Source: Paenibacillus sp. sptzw28 (GTDB lineage Bacteria > Bacillota > Bacilli > Paenibacillales > Paenibacillaceae). Taken from it: 64,000 bases of DNA. Below, piece by piece: positions 34,136 to 44,176 of this stretch (position 1 is the first letter of the stretch; each line of letters begins with the position of its first letter). The notes under the pieces are model-generated. The model was not told the origin of the DNA. It searched no databases and saw nothing but the letters and a program-made list of their open reading frames with translations. Position numbers and translations under genes: made by a program. Where the stretch lies: the NCBI RefSeq assembly GCF_019550795.1, contig NZ_CP080545.1:5933501-5997500 (forward strand). The letters are read 5' to 3'.

Positions 34136-35151
34136 AGATCCGCCCCTCCGTTTCTCGGAGGCGCCGTCGACTCGCGCACGACCAATTCTACAGGTTCTAT
34201 CAGAACCGGCGGAAGGATGTTCGGATTACGGATCATATCGATTAATTGGTTCACAACCTTCTCACCGATAGCGAAAATCTTCTGGTTCACGGTTGTCAGT
34301 CCCGGCTTCACAATGGATGCGAAAGATGTATTATCGAACCCGACAACAGAAATGTCGTCCGGTACCTTCAAGCCTGCATTCTGCACCGCATTCATCACCC
34401 CGATTGCCATCACGTCTGAGGTGCATACGACAGCTGTCGGCCGGTCCTTCAGCTTCATTAAATTTTGCATAGCTGAGTAACCGCCTTCAATATTAAAGCT
34501 GGTAATTTCCAAATAATTCGCATAATAGGGAAGCTTAAACTGCTGCAGCCCCTGTTGATACCCCTCAAACCGTGAGCGGCCGGCCACATACCCGAGATTA
34601 CCGGATACAAAGGCGATTTTCTGGTGTCCGAGCCCAGTAAGATGCTCCATCACTTGCATGATGCCGCTGCGGTTATCCGCGGTTATATAGCCTGCCCGTC
34701 TCCCGATCAAATCGGTATCGACAAACATGGTGGGGATCTCGGCTTCAATTAAATCCGTTAACATTTTATTGTCTCGTCCGATGCCAAACACGACCATGCC
34801 GTCCACATTCCGGCTGGAGCAATGGCGAATGACGGAATATTCGGGGTTATTGAAATCTGCCGAGAGATGCAAAAGATCGTAGCCGCTCGACTCCAGCGAC
34901 TTCTTCATACCGGCCATGAGCTCGGAAACAAATGGGTTGGTCATAATATTGTAGAGCAGGATACCGACTGTCCAAGATCGTTTCTTGACTAGACCCCGGG
35001 CAACAACATTGGGCTCGTAACGGAGCAGGTTGATCGATTCGTTTACTTTCTTTCGCGTCTTCGCGCTGACGTCCGAGTAATTGTTAATGACCTTGGAAAC
35101 GGTCGTTACAGAGACTCCGGCATGCTTGGCCACATCGGTAATCGAAGTCAT
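34132..35151 (-). CDS. LacI-family regulator, probable controller of the 35-48 kb operon
   Basis: A 339-residue regulator. The HTH is ITDVAKHAGVSVTTVSKVIN with hinge NVVARGLVKK, and the sugar-binding domain is periplasmic-binding-protein-like (residues 60-330). It starts just beyond the terminator of the big sugar operon. Its own promoter may be TATAAT at 35202-35207 with a weak -35 (TCGTCA). The candidate operators are the palindromes at 48199 and 48367. The IF-3 paralogue is translationally coupled downstream. Confidence 0.88.
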   Translation of the reverse strand: MTSITDVAKHAGVSVTTVSKVINNYSDVSAKTRKKVNESINLLRYEPNVVARGLVKKRSWTVGILLYNIMTNPFVSELMAGMKKSLESSGYDLLHLSADFNNPEYSVIRHCSSRNVDGMVVFGIGRDNKMLTDLIEAEIPTMFVDTDLIGRRAGYITADNRSGIMQVMEHLTGLGHQKIAFVSGNLGYVAGRSRFEGYQQGLQQFKLPYYANYLEITSFNIEGGYSAMQNLMKLKDRPTAVVCTSDVMAIGVMNAVQNAGLKVPDDISVVGFDNTSFASIVKPGLTTVNQKIFAIGEKVVNQLIDMIRNPNILPPVLIEPVELVVRESTAPPRNGGADL

Positions 35152-35270
35152 GGGATCACTTCACCTCAACAATCAGATAACTGCAAAATACATTTCCTAT
35201 CATTATACTTCTTTTATGCAGGTATGACGAAAGCCCAAATATTTATACTGTCTTATAACTGAATAGAAAA

Positions 35271-35293
35271 GGGTCGTCTTCACTTGACGACCC
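35271..35293 (-). terminator. Terminator of the nine-gene sugar operon
   Basis: An eight-pair GGGTCGTC/GACGACCC stem with a seven-base loop, followed on the minus strand by TTTTCTATTC. Confidence 0.8.
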
Positions 35294-35305
35294 TCCCATT
35301 ATTAC

Positions 35306-36706
35306 TTATTTTACGCCGAGCTTTTGTTTCAACTCGTCTTTGGCGACTTTCACTTTCTTCTCGATGTCGTCGGCGATTTGCTGCAAGGCCGCCTTCGAAT
35401 CCTTGTTCTTGTCGATTGCATCCGTAATGCCTTTGTTCCACACATCGCCTGCATCCTTATCAAGCGGCGTTTGAACCCAAATATTTTGAATTTTTTGCGT
35501 CATCGGGTTCCAGATCTCGTTTGGTTTTTGATCGCCCAGCATGTCGTTTGTGTAGTTCAAGATGGTCGGGAATGACCACGCCGGGATATAGCCCGGGGAA
35601 CCGCCGTTGTCGACATTCGCCTGCACCCCTTCGTCGGTAGCAAGGGTAAACCTGATGTATTCCCACGCAAGCTCTTTGTTTTTACTTTGCGAAAGGATCG
35701 AGAGCGTAGAACCGCCGTTGCCGGCAGCTGTTCCGAGAGGCAGAGACGTCGTGCGCCACTTGCCTTTCGATTCGGGAGCGGCATCGCGAATCGAACCCAG
35801 AATCCATGGTCCGTAATACACCATTGCGATTTTGCCGGATGCTACCGCTTGTTTGCCCGGATCGCTCCAGAACGCGCTGTTATTGAATGAGAGACCAAGC
35901 TGTTTCACCTTCTTGGCAAGGTCAAGGCCATGAGCATATTCGTCCGTATTGCGGACATAATTCAGGCTGCGGTCAAAGAATCCATTGCCCGCTGTATAGA
36001 TGTCCATAATCGTCGTGTTGCCTTCAAGTATGTAAATCCCTTTAGCTTTCAAAGCTTGCGCCATGTTAAGGAAGTTCTCTTCACTTGCCATATAATCCGC
36101 CAGTTCCTTCGGATCGGACGGGAAGCCGTTCTCTTCCAGGATGTCGGAGCGGTAGAAAGTCGCCATTGGAGGCATATCCCACGGCAAACCGAGCAGCTTC
36201 TGTCCATCGAGCGACAGCCAGCGGTTCCAGTTTCCTTCCGTCCAGTTATTCTTCAGATCTCCTGCGTTGTAAGGCGCCTGAAGCAAGTCTTCCAAGCCCT
36301 CGCTTGTATTAAGCGTCGACATGAAGCTACCTTCGACCATCGCAACGTCCGGTCCCCCGTTACCCGCAGCGATTGATGTTTTCAAATTCTTCTGCATATC
36401 GTCCCAGCTGAGAATTTGGAAATTCAATTTGACATTCGGGTATTTCTTCGTAAAAGCCGCATTCATCGGCTCCATCGTGTTCGTAGCAAACGTCCAGATT
36501 GTAAGCTCACCGGATAGCTCCTTCGGCGCATCTGCCGGCGGTTCTTCCTTGGCCGGCTCCGCAGCCGGTTTATTCGCGTTGGTCTTGTCGCCCTCCGCTG
36601 CCGGCTTGGAACCCTCTTCGGTTTTATTGCCGCCGCCGCCGCAAGCGCTGAGCAGTAAACTAAGCGAAAGAACAAAAACAAGCATAAGTACAAAGCTCTT
36701 TTTCAT
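35306..36706 (-). CDS. Sugar ABC transporter substrate-binding lipoprotein
   Basis: A 466-residue lipoprotein. The signal peptide ends in the lipobox LSAC with a Gly-rich tether (CGGGGN) and an Ala/Pro/Glu-rich linker. The rest is an extracellular solute-binding protein type 1 (ELTIWTFATNTMEPMNAAF, MVYYGPWILG). It delivers an oligosaccharide to the permease pair 36879-38739. A gap of about 170 bases to the permease holds no gene. It is the last gene before the terminator. Confidence 0.88.
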   Translation of the reverse strand: MKKSFVLMLVFVLSLSLLLSACGGGGNKTEEGSKPAAEGDKTNANKPAAEPAKEEPPADAPKELSGELTIWTFATNTMEPMNAAFTKKYPNVKLNFQILSWDDMQKNLKTSIAAGNGGPDVAMVEGSFMSTLNTSEGLEDLLQAPYNAGDLKNNWTEGNWNRWLSLDGQKLLGLPWDMPPMATFYRSDILEENGFPSDPKELADYMASEENFLNMAQALKAKGIYILEGNTTIMDIYTAGNGFFDRSLNYVRNTDEYAHGLDLAKKVKQLGLSFNNSAFWSDPGKQAVASGKIAMVYYGPWILGSIRDAAPESKGKWRTTSLPLGTAAGNGGSTLSILSQSKNKELAWEYIRFTLATDEGVQANVDNGGSPGYIPAWSFPTILNYTNDMLGDQKPNEIWNPMTQKIQNIWVQTPLDKDAGDVWNKGITDAIDKNKDSKAALQQIADDIEKKVKVAKDELKQKLGVK

Positions 36707-36878
36707 ACGTCCACCTCATTCATCTTATTGGAAGTACTGACTTTCCCCTCTTGAAACAATTATAAAATCCGCAGCCTGCCTTGCCCTATCCAATGAAGAC
36801 GCGGTTTCGGATGCAGCCGCCGTCTCCGCCTCACCCCCTCTCATAGAAGCGTCCGCCGCCGCGGGCAAGCTTTGAGCA

Positions 36879-37871
36879 TTAATCGCCTGCCAAGCCGGCG
36901 CGCTCCACACTCTCAACGAAGTAACGCTGCGTGAACAGGTAGAGAAGCAGCATGGGTAAAATAGTAATAAGCGAACCCGCCATGACACGGTTAGCGAAGG
37001 TCGGCGCCAGTCCTACCATGTTTACGGTCAACGTACCGAGCCCCTGCTGCATCTCCTGCTCGCCCTGCCCGTCCATAACGGCCAGATTTTGCATCAGATT
37101 GAATTTATCGGACAGCATCGTAAACAGATTCGGCTGAAACAGGTCGTTCCAATGCCATACGAGCGAGAATAGAAAGACGACCAGCATGGCGGACCTCGCC
37201 AAGGGCAGCATGACGGACCAGAATGTGCGGAACGCCCCCGCTCCGTCGATTCGCGCGGCTTCCTCAAGCTGGTGCGGCAGCCCTCGGAAGAATTGCAAGA
37301 AAATCAGGACGAACAGCGCCCCCCGCAGACCATGCCCAAGAACCGGCGGCACGATAAACGGGAAGTAAGTGTTGATCCAGTTCAAATCGCTGAAAAACAT
37401 ATACAGCGGCACAATAATCGTTTGCGGCGGCACCAGAAATGTGAAGAGCACAAGCCCGAGCATGATCGAGTATCCTGGAAAGCGGTACCTTGCAAAGCCA
37501 TAACCGATGACCGCGCAGCTGAAAATCTGGATAATGGCCGGTACAAGCGAGGTCACTACGCTATTGACGAAGGCACCCATATATTTCAGATCGATGTATG
37601 CGTACTGGAAATTGTCAAACGACAACTCCTTCGGAATCCACTGCACTGCCGCATCCGTCAGATCGGAGGACTGCATAAGCGATTTGCTGATCAAATAAAG
37701 CATGGGATACAGGAAGACGAACGAAAGGCTGTACAGCATCACATAATGAAACAATACGGAGAAGAAAGTGCGACTCTGACGTTTGACCGCCGGCGCCATC
37801 GTCAATGCCCTCTTGCGGCTTAATTCCAACCTTTGCAGCCGGGCCCCGGCCGGTTTATCGCTAACTTGCAC
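36879..37871 (-). CDS. Sugar ABC permease, MalG type
   Basis: A 330-residue permease with six membrane segments and the EAA loop EEAARIDGAGAFRTFW that contacts the ATPase. An N-terminal 30-residue cytoplasmic extension is basic. The start is GTG with AAGGGG eight bases upstream. It is four bases from the MalF-type gene. No ATPase is encoded nearby, so a shared MsmK/MsmX-type ATPase elsewhere must power it. Confidence 0.87.
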   Translation of the reverse strand: MQVSDKPAGARLQRLELSRKRALTMAPAVKRQSRTFFSVLFHYVMLYSLSFVFLYPMLYLISKSLMQSSDLTDAAVQWIPKELSFDNFQYAYIDLKYMGAFVNSVVTSLVPAIIQIFSCAVIGYGFARYRFPGYSIMLGLVLFTFLVPPQTIIVPLYMFFSDLNWINTYFPFIVPPVLGHGLRGALFVLIFLQFFRGLPHQLEEAARIDGAGAFRTFWSVMLPLARSAMLVVFLFSLVWHWNDLFQPNLFTMLSDKFNLMQNLAVMDGQGEQEMQQGLGTLTVNMVGLAPTFANRVMAGSLITILPMLLLYLFTQRYFVESVERAGLAGD

Positions 37872-37875
37872 GTCA

Positions 37876-38739
37876 TCATCCCCTTCCCTTCAGGCTGTTA
37901 CGGAACAGCGTCAGAACCAGGCCGATAACCGCAAACGCGATAATGAAATAGATCCAGCCAAGCGCCGATCCGTATCCGAATTGTAAATTTTGAAATACCA
38001 CCGTCTGCATGTACTCCATGACGCCGTTGCCCGGTTTCGTAAACGAGTTGACGATGCTGAACAGCGTGTTAACAAGGATCATCGGCGTAATCATCGGAAA
38101 CGTAATTTTCCAGAAGCTTTCCCAGGGCGTCGCGCCATCCACCTTGGCCGCTTCGTACAGTTGAACCGATATGGACTGCAGGCCTGCAAGAAAGATCAGA
38201 ATCTGAACGCCGGAGTCCCACATCGAAACGGTCAGCGAGTCCAGTGCTTTAAGGAGCGGCAGGAGGATCTGAACCGGGATGATATCGGTGAGCCGGGTGG
38301 CCAGATCGTACTGCGCGAAAATCGGCAGCGTTGCGGCTCCGTCTTCGCGCAGCTTTGTAAGCACCGATCCGGAAGCGATAATGACAGGCAGGAAGAAAAT
38401 ACCCCTGAACAGCATACGCCCCCGGAAATTGCGATTTAATAGCAGGGCGCTGAACATCGCGAAGATCAGAATGAGCGGCACTTGGATGAGCAGCGATGCG
38501 ACTGTCTCGATAAGCTTAGGGGTAAAGTCGACATCCACCGTAAATGCCCTTCGGAAGTTTTCCAGGCCGACATATGTCGCCTTTAGACCTTCCGTTTTCA
38601 CTTCAAGACTTTGAAAAGCGTAATAAAGAGATTTACCGAGCGGTACGGCCATGAACAGCAGAAACCCGATTAACCACGGTAAAGTGAATGCATAACCTTC
38701 CAAATAGTGCCGGGTTTTCATCGAGAACGGTTTCCTCAT
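37876..38739 (-). CDS. Sugar ABC permease, MalF type
   Basis: A 287-residue six-helix permease with the EAA motif YEAAKVDGATPWESFWKITF. Its start overlaps the DUF5696 stop (ATGA) and has AAAGGAGG. It forms a heterodimer with the MalG-type subunit that follows. Confidence 0.87.
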   Translation of the reverse strand: MRKPFSMKTRHYLEGYAFTLPWLIGFLLFMAVPLGKSLYYAFQSLEVKTEGLKATYVGLENFRRAFTVDVDFTPKLIETVASLLIQVPLILIFAMFSALLLNRNFRGRMLFRGIFFLPVIIASGSVLTKLREDGAATLPIFAQYDLATRLTDIIPVQILLPLLKALDSLTVSMWDSGVQILIFLAGLQSISVQLYEAAKVDGATPWESFWKITFPMITPMILVNTLFSIVNSFTKPGNGVMEYMQTVVFQNLQFGYGSALGWIYFIIAFAVIGLVLTLFRNSLKGRG

Positions 38740-41135
38740 GCGCCGCCTCCTTTCGTTACGGAATAGCCATAGGCTTCAAGCTGCATGCCGTCTACCTGGA
38801 CCGGCTTCCGGTTATAGTTGACGGTTACGTAAGTTCCGTCCTCGTATGTTGTGCGGTATACGTTCTTTTGAAGCTGCTCGTGACCAATGATGGCCTGTTT
38901 CGATACTTTTCCGACAACATCCGAAACAATGCGGTATACATCAATCGCCTGATCGGTCCAATCATCGTAACGGCCGCTAAACAGGGAATCGAACGGGGTC
39001 CGTTTCAGTTCGGACGGATCGGCGTATGTCAGCTCATAGCTCGGCATAGCGCCGTATTCCAGCAGCCGGAGCAGATGAACGCGCGGGTCGTCCTGCAGGT
39101 TGAACGGCTCCGCCGTATAGGGAATGAGTCCATGGACGACGATTTGGTAGAACGGCACGGCCCTATCCATATATACAAATTGACTGGAATCGATCGGCGC
39201 TCCGTCGATCCGGTCGACCCGGCCGAAAGCATAGGCAAAGCCGTAATCTGTCGCTGCATGCCCTGTTTTCTCACGCATCAGCTCCATAGACTTCTGCCAA
39301 ATGCCGATTGTTTGCCCCCGTCGGAACGGCGGGAACGGAGCATGATCGGAGTAAACGGTGCTGCCCATATTTTCAAGCACAACGCCGTCCGCGCCGACCT
39401 GGGCATATTTGTCCGCCTCTTCCGAAATGTAGTGATCAAAAACGCGCTGCGGTTTTAACAAATAGAACGTATCGCCTGACATTTGATGGTTATCCAGCCA
39501 AGGGCGGTACACCTTCATCACTTCATTGTTGAGGCCCCTGACCGCATCCCGGGAAGCCTTTACCTCATCGGTCGTCGTATAAGGCTTCACATAATTCGCT
39601 TTCAAATACAGCGCAATGCCTTTGCCCTTCAAGTAGTCGGCCAGCTTCTTCAATTCCTTGTTCCCGCCAAGCTTGCCCTCCGCCGGGAACTGCTTAGGCT
39701 GCTCTCCGTACTTGCCGCCGTCCGACCAGGCGTCGTATGTCACCTCGAGCGATGTCACGCCCTTCTTCAGGAACCCGTCGACGATCGTTCTTGCCTGCTC
39801 GAATGTCGTCATTTGGATGAACGTGCTCCCGATGATTTCATCGCGGGTGCCGCCGCCGAACAGCTGCAGCTGCAGCTTCGAGCGGTCCGTCTCGATCGGC
39901 TTTACCCCCTGATCTTCCGTCAGGTACAGGCGGTACGCTTTGGCCATGCCGACATAATTCGCTTGATCATCCTCCAGCAGCACGTAACGTACGGCGCGGT
40001 CGCCCTCGATCAAGCTTTTCTCGATCATTGGGATATCCCCGGATTTGCCGACGAAGATGATATCTTCATTCCGGTATAAAAACTCGACTGCAGCACGGTA
40101 CAGATTAATATTGCGGATACCGGCGGGAGTCGCATTGATTCTTGCGTTGCTGTCACCGTCAGTGACAATGCCGAGAAAGCCTTTATCCTCTTTATAGAGT
40201 CCGTATACCGGCAGCGCAATCTTCTCGCTTGGCGGCTTGGCCATCATCTCTTCCTTCACCTTGACGACTTTCTCGTAAATGTTCGTTTGGAACGCATAGT
40301 CGCCGCCGTAAATAAACTGGCTGTACGATTCGAAGGTTCCCTCGCGAACCGGTTTAAACGCCATAATGGCACCGGATCCGTCCGGAACGAAGATAGCGCC
40401 CCGCTCGCCCGGATCCGCCGCTTCGAGAAATGGCAGCATTTCAATGCTGGTGAGCCGGATTGCGCCGGTCTCTTTCACCGAATCGAACGGAATTCTCGCC
40501 TCGAATCCGTTATCCGTCAGCCGGTATTCCAGCGCAAATGAGATCCCCAGCTCCGCCATGTCGTATTCGAATCGGACACCTGATTCTATAGCTTTGACGT
40601 TCGTCTTCGCTTTCGCCTTCGACGGGTATGTCGTTTCGATGTTCTTGCCTTGTGTATAGCGGACCGTCACCGGACTTTCGATCAGCCTCACATTGTTCGG
40701 AGGCACCGTTTTGTCGAGCGGAGGGGCGCTGAACCACTCCTTGCCCGACTGCTTGCTCACGACTCGCACTTGTCCGTCCGATTCGCTGACATATAGTTCA
40801 TATTTATCGTTCTGGGCAGCAAGCTTTGTCGCCTTTACGGGCGTTTTATTCGCCTGAGCTGCCTTAGCAGCCGATCCTGTGTTCACATCCGTGCCGCCGG
40901 AGGCACCCGATGCGGCCGGCTTCACAGCCGCCTCTGCTGCGGCTGGCGCAGCAGTCGCTGCAGGCACGGCAGCCGGACTCTCGCCGCCCTCTTTTGACGC
41001 GCTGCCAGCCGGAGCGGCGGATGCTGTCTCCTGAGATTTGCCGGATGTGCCTAAACCCCAGAACAGGGGAACGGATACGGCGGATAGAAGCACGACGGCC
41101 GCCAGGAGCAGGTTCTTCTTGCGGCTTAGCTTCAT
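38736..41135 (-). CDS. Secreted or anchored DUF5696-type protein, probable glycosidase-like barrel
   Basis: A 799-residue protein with an N-terminal membrane/signal segment (residues 5-30), an Ala/Pro-rich linker (40-100), a beta-rich domain (110-400) and an alpha/beta-barrel-like domain (about 420-760). In the barrel, D468 (VTYDAWSDGG) and E588 (VVLENMGS) sit at strand ends where catalytic acids lie in TIM-barrel glycosidases. The DUF5696 name is from memory of Paenibacillus proteins that sit with YIP1 and ABC genes. AGGAGG is nine bases before ATG 41135; the frame is open 13 codons further. I infer a cell-surface carbohydrate hydrolase feeding the importers. Confidence 0.65.
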   Translation of the reverse strand: MKLSRKKNLLLAAVVLLSAVSVPLFWGLGTSGKSQETASAAPAGSASKEGGESPAAVPAATAAPAAAEAAVKPAASGASGGTDVNTGSAAKAAQANKTPVKATKLAAQNDKYELYVSESDGQVRVVSKQSGKEWFSAPPLDKTVPPNNVRLIESPVTVRYTQGKNIETTYPSKAKAKTNVKAIESGVRFEYDMAELGISFALEYRLTDNGFEARIPFDSVKETGAIRLTSIEMLPFLEAADPGERGAIFVPDGSGAIMAFKPVREGTFESYSQFIYGGDYAFQTNIYEKVVKVKEEMMAKPPSEKIALPVYGLYKEDKGFLGIVTDGDSNARINATPAGIRNINLYRAAVEFLYRNEDIIFVGKSGDIPMIEKSLIEGDRAVRYVLLEDDQANYVGMAKAYRLYLTEDQGVKPIETDRSKLQLQLFGGGTRDEIIGSTFIQMTTFEQARTIVDGFLKKGVTSLEVTYDAWSDGGKYGEQPKQFPAEGKLGGNKELKKLADYLKGKGIALYLKANYVKPYTTTDEVKASRDAVRGLNNEVMKVYRPWLDNHQMSGDTFYLLKPQRVFDHYISEEADKYAQVGADGVVLENMGSTVYSDHAPFPPFRRGQTIGIWQKSMELMREKTGHAATDYGFAYAFGRVDRIDGAPIDSSQFVYMDRAVPFYQIVVHGLIPYTAEPFNLQDDPRVHLLRLLEYGAMPSYELTYADPSELKRTPFDSLFSGRYDDWTDQAIDVYRIVSDVVGKVSKQAIIGHEQLQKNVYRTTYEDGTYVTVNYNRKPVQVDGMQLEAYGYSVTKGGGA

Positions 41136-41187
41136 ACGGGATCTCCTCCTGAGCGTTTTCTTTCGATTCATCATCGATCATCTCCAG

Positions 41188-41802
41188 CTATGACCTGTAT
41201 TTGATTTCTTTCAAGATATCGACCAGGAACTGCGCAGATTGGCTCACCAGGCCGAACACAAGCAGTACGATAAACCAAATGATGATCATTGCCAGTATCG
41301 TCAGCAGCGTAATCCCGATCGTCTTGCCAAGCTCGAAATCGTGCACGATCTTCACCTGGAGAATGAGCATATAGAGCATCCATAAATAAATGAAGGACAT
41401 GACGCCCGCATAAATCGAAAGCTCCTTGAGCGTCAAGACATTACTAATGAGCGAAATCGGGATAATAAGGATGATATAGGGCAGAAAGACGTACGAGCTG
41501 CTGACAAGGATGTCCTTGAACTTTCCCTCCCCGTCGATAATCGTTGAGACTGCCCAGTTCGCCACCGACCAGGTCAGCCATGGAATGATAATCCAGGCGA
41601 TCTCGAGCGGCACCGAGATTTGGAACGCCTCGCGGGTACGGAAGGCGAATCCCGAGAGCATCAGGCTTATAAGTCGTGCAGAGCACGCCAGCGCGATCAG
41701 CAGCAGCGCGGTTCGTACTTTGGCCCGATTATTGAACTGTATATCATAAAAGAAGTCGAAAGGATGAAAGAGGGACTGCTTCATCAATTTAAAGGTTTCC
41801 AC
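41188..41802 (-). CDS. YIP1-family membrane protein
   Basis: A 204-residue protein with about five membrane segments. The YIP1 pattern is visible as LFHPFDFFYDIQFNNRAK at the start, then TWSVANWAVSTIIDGEGKFKDI and SSSYVFLPYI. Bacterial Yip1 proteins are of unknown function and are repeatedly found next to such transporter operons. The start is GTG behind AAAGGAGAGGG, inside the end of the upstream gene. Confidence 0.75.
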   Translation of the reverse strand: METFKLMKQSLFHPFDFFYDIQFNNRAKVRTALLLIALACSARLISLMLSGFAFRTREAFQISVPLEIAWIIIPWLTWSVANWAVSTIIDGEGKFKDILVSSSYVFLPYIILIIPISLISNVLTLKELSIYAGVMSFIYLWMLYMLILQVKIVHDFELGKTIGITLLTILAMIIIWFIVLLVFGLVSQSAQFLVDILKEIKYRS

Positions 41803-43285
41803 TGATTCCCTCTCCTTTCCCGGCGATCGCAGCGGCGGCCGCGAGCCTTACCTTGGCTGCTTTTCTCCGCTTCCGGAAATATCGTAACAGCAGCTGAAAG
41901 GCAATAAACAATACGATCACACTCGTGGCAATCAGCCCGAAATGCTCGCGGAAGACGACTTTACGGTACTCAGCCAAGGCGTTCGAGTAATCCGAACGCT
42001 TACGCGTGATTTTGAAATAATCCATGGCTTCCTTGTATTCATGCTGTCTGTACAGCGCTTTGCCGATTGCCGTATAGGCCAGGTCATAGTTGCTGTTCAT
42101 TCTCAGCGCGTCCTGCCAAGGCTTCATTGAATCCTCATATTTGCCATCGACATACAGTTGGGAGGCCTCGTGCACTTTGTCCGCGAACGGAGTCGGGTAA
42201 AACAAATCGATTCGGCCCCGGGTCCGGTCGGTTACAAGAATTGTTCCGTCCGACGTTTCCGCCACGCTTGATGGGGTCTTGAACAGTCCGTTCTGCTCGC
42301 CGATTCCCCCGAAGATAAACAGCAGATTGCCGAGCTTATCATACTGATACAGCTCGCCGTTCGTTTGATCAAGCGCCGTAATGAGACCGGTGCTGTTCAC
42401 CGTCACATCAACCATTGCATCGCTCAAGGGTTCAAAGTCCTGCTGTGCCATGAACAGGTCGCCGTACCGCGTGCTCTTGCCGGTGTTCAGCGTATCGACA
42501 CCAACGGCGCTAAGCCGTTTCACCTGATTTTTCGGGATGCCCAGGCTTGTCGTATAGATGAACCCTTCACTGTCCTGGAATAAATTCGAGAACTCCGGCG
42601 GCCGGGCGCTGGCCAGCTGCTCGCGCTGTTCCTTGGTAGCAATCAGCTTCACAAGCACTCGCGTCCAGCTGAAGGGTACATGGTTGGCGCCGAAAAATCC
42701 GCCGAAGGTGCCGTCCGGCCTGATTTGCATTAATCCGAGGCTGGAACCGTCGCTCGAAACGAATAAATAACCGCGCTTGTCGACGATCAGCTTCGAAGGC
42801 GAATAGACGAAGTCTTTGCCCAGCAGCGGGCTGCCTGGCACGCCGAACTCTTTCTTGAACCTGCCGCTTCCGTCAAATAAGGCGACGCGCCGGTTCTGGG
42901 TATCAGCTACATAGACGTCCCCTTCTTTGGTGACGAACACACCTTTAGGAGCATTCAGCGATCCTTTTCCTTCCTTGTCGCCGTAAACCCCGAATACTTT
43001 TCCTTCGATATCCATATGAATAACGCGATTGTTACCGCTGTCTACGACGTAGATCGTATCGTCGGCGGCAACAAACAAATCCTCCGGTGATTTGAACACT
43101 CCAATCTCGGTTCCGAAGCCGTCGATCGAGCCTTGATACAAATAACCGTTGAGTGACGGGCGATCGCCGTCATCGTTGTAAATGTAGCCCCAGTACGGGT
43201 TTTCCGCATATGCAGCAGCCGGTGCCAGAAGAGTCATTACGCATAGGAGCCAAATGACACGTCTTATCGTTCGTAACGATCTCAT
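41789..43285 (-). CDS. NHL-repeat/TPR membrane-anchored protein
   Basis: A 498-residue protein. Residues 1-27 are a signal peptide (cleaved near AYA). An NHL-type beta-propeller follows, with blades such as SPEDLFVAADDTIYVVDSGN, KGVFVTKEGDVYVADTQN and SSVAETSDGTILVTDRTRG. A TPR-like helical pair (AYTAIGKALYRQHEYKEAMD) leads to one C-terminal membrane helix (LIATSVIVLFIAFQLLL) and a basic tail. The domain order places the propeller outside the cell. It may scaffold the surface glycan-processing complex. ATG 43285 is favoured over GTG 43297, which touches AAGGAG. Confidence 0.75.
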   Translation of the reverse strand: MRSLRTIRRVIWLLCVMTLLAPAAAYAENPYWGYIYNDDGDRPSLNGYLYQGSIDGFGTEIGVFKSPEDLFVAADDTIYVVDSGNNRVIHMDIEGKVFGVYGDKEGKGSLNAPKGVFVTKEGDVYVADTQNRRVALFDGSGRFKKEFGVPGSPLLGKDFVYSPSKLIVDKRGYLFVSSDGSSLGLMQIRPDGTFGGFFGANHVPFSWTRVLVKLIATKEQREQLASARPPEFSNLFQDSEGFIYTTSLGIPKNQVKRLSAVGVDTLNTGKSTRYGDLFMAQQDFEPLSDAMVDVTVNSTGLITALDQTNGELYQYDKLGNLLFIFGGIGEQNGLFKTPSSVAETSDGTILVTDRTRGRIDLFYPTPFADKVHEASQLYVDGKYEDSMKPWQDALRMNSNYDLAYTAIGKALYRQHEYKEAMDYFKITRKRSDYSNALAEYRKVVFREHFGLIATSVIVLFIAFQLLLRYFRKRRKAAKVRLAAAAAIAGKGEGISGNL

Positions 43286-43293
43286 TTGTCGGT

Positions 43294-44169
43294 TCACTCC
43301 TTAATCCCGGAATGGGCCATGGTTTCCAGTACCATTCGCTGCGTGACGACGAATACGACTATAGTTGGAATAACCATCAGCAGGCTGGCGGCCGCCACCG
43401 TTCCGACCCGGGCGACGACGCCGTATCCGCCGCTTAATGTCTGCAGCGCTAGCGGCAGCGTTTTCATATTCTCGGTGGTTGTATAAATATTCGCCGACCA
43501 CGGATCGTTCCAAGCGCCGATGAAGCTGAACAGCGAGAGCGTCGCCCATGCAGGCTTCAGCATCGGCATGACCACACGCCAGAACGTCGTCCACTCCGTG
43601 CCTCCGTCAATCCGCGTCGCTTCAATCAGCGCATCGGGAATCTGATCCAGGAACTGCTTCATCAGAAACAGGGAGACCGGCGCGGCCAGAGCGGGCACGA
43701 TAAGCGCGACATACGTATTCATGAGCCCCAGCTTGCTGACGACGAGGAACTGCGGGATCTGCGTCACCTGCGGCGCGAACATGAGCGCGAAAATCACGAG
43801 GTTGAAGATCGTCTTCTTAAACGGCAGCCGCTTGTGCTTGCTGAGCGGATATGCCGCCATCGCGGCAATGATAATACTGCCGATAACGATGCTCGTCGAA
43901 ACGACGACACTGTTGAATATGTAACGCGAGAACGGAACAATCGACGTTCCTGTCGCAAGCAGCAGATCTTTAAAATTCTTAAGCGTTGGATTAACCACAA
44001 AGAATCGCGGCGGAAACAAGAATAACTCAGCCGTCGGCTTAAGCGCCGAAGAGATCATATAAACGAGCGGAGCAAGCATAAGCAGCCCCAGAGCGGTCAG
44101 AAAAAAATAGAGGGCCATACCGCCCAGATCGAACCGTTTTCCCTTGACAATCGATGTATTTCCTATCAA
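43294..44169 (-). CDS. Sugar ABC permease, MalG type (second transporter)
   Basis: A 291-residue permease of six segments with the EAA loop IEATRIDGGTEWTTFWRVVMP. The most likely start is TTG 44169, ten bases behind GAGGAG; an upstream GTG at 44187 precedes that site. It pairs with the MalF-type gene it follows and with the 995-residue binding protein. Confidence 0.83.
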   Translation of the reverse strand: MIGNTSIVKGKRFDLGGMALYFFLTALGLLMLAPLVYMISSALKPTAELFLFPPRFFVVNPTLKNFKDLLLATGTSIVPFSRYIFNSVVVSTSIVIGSIIIAAMAAYPLSKHKRLPFKKTIFNLVIFALMFAPQVTQIPQFLVVSKLGLMNTYVALIVPALAAPVSLFLMKQFLDQIPDALIEATRIDGGTEWTTFWRVVMPMLKPAWATLSLFSFIGAWNDPWSANIYTTTENMKTLPLALQTLSGGYGVVARVGTVAAASLLMVIPTIVVFVVTQRMVLETMAHSGIKE

Positions 44170-44176
44170 TGCAAGC

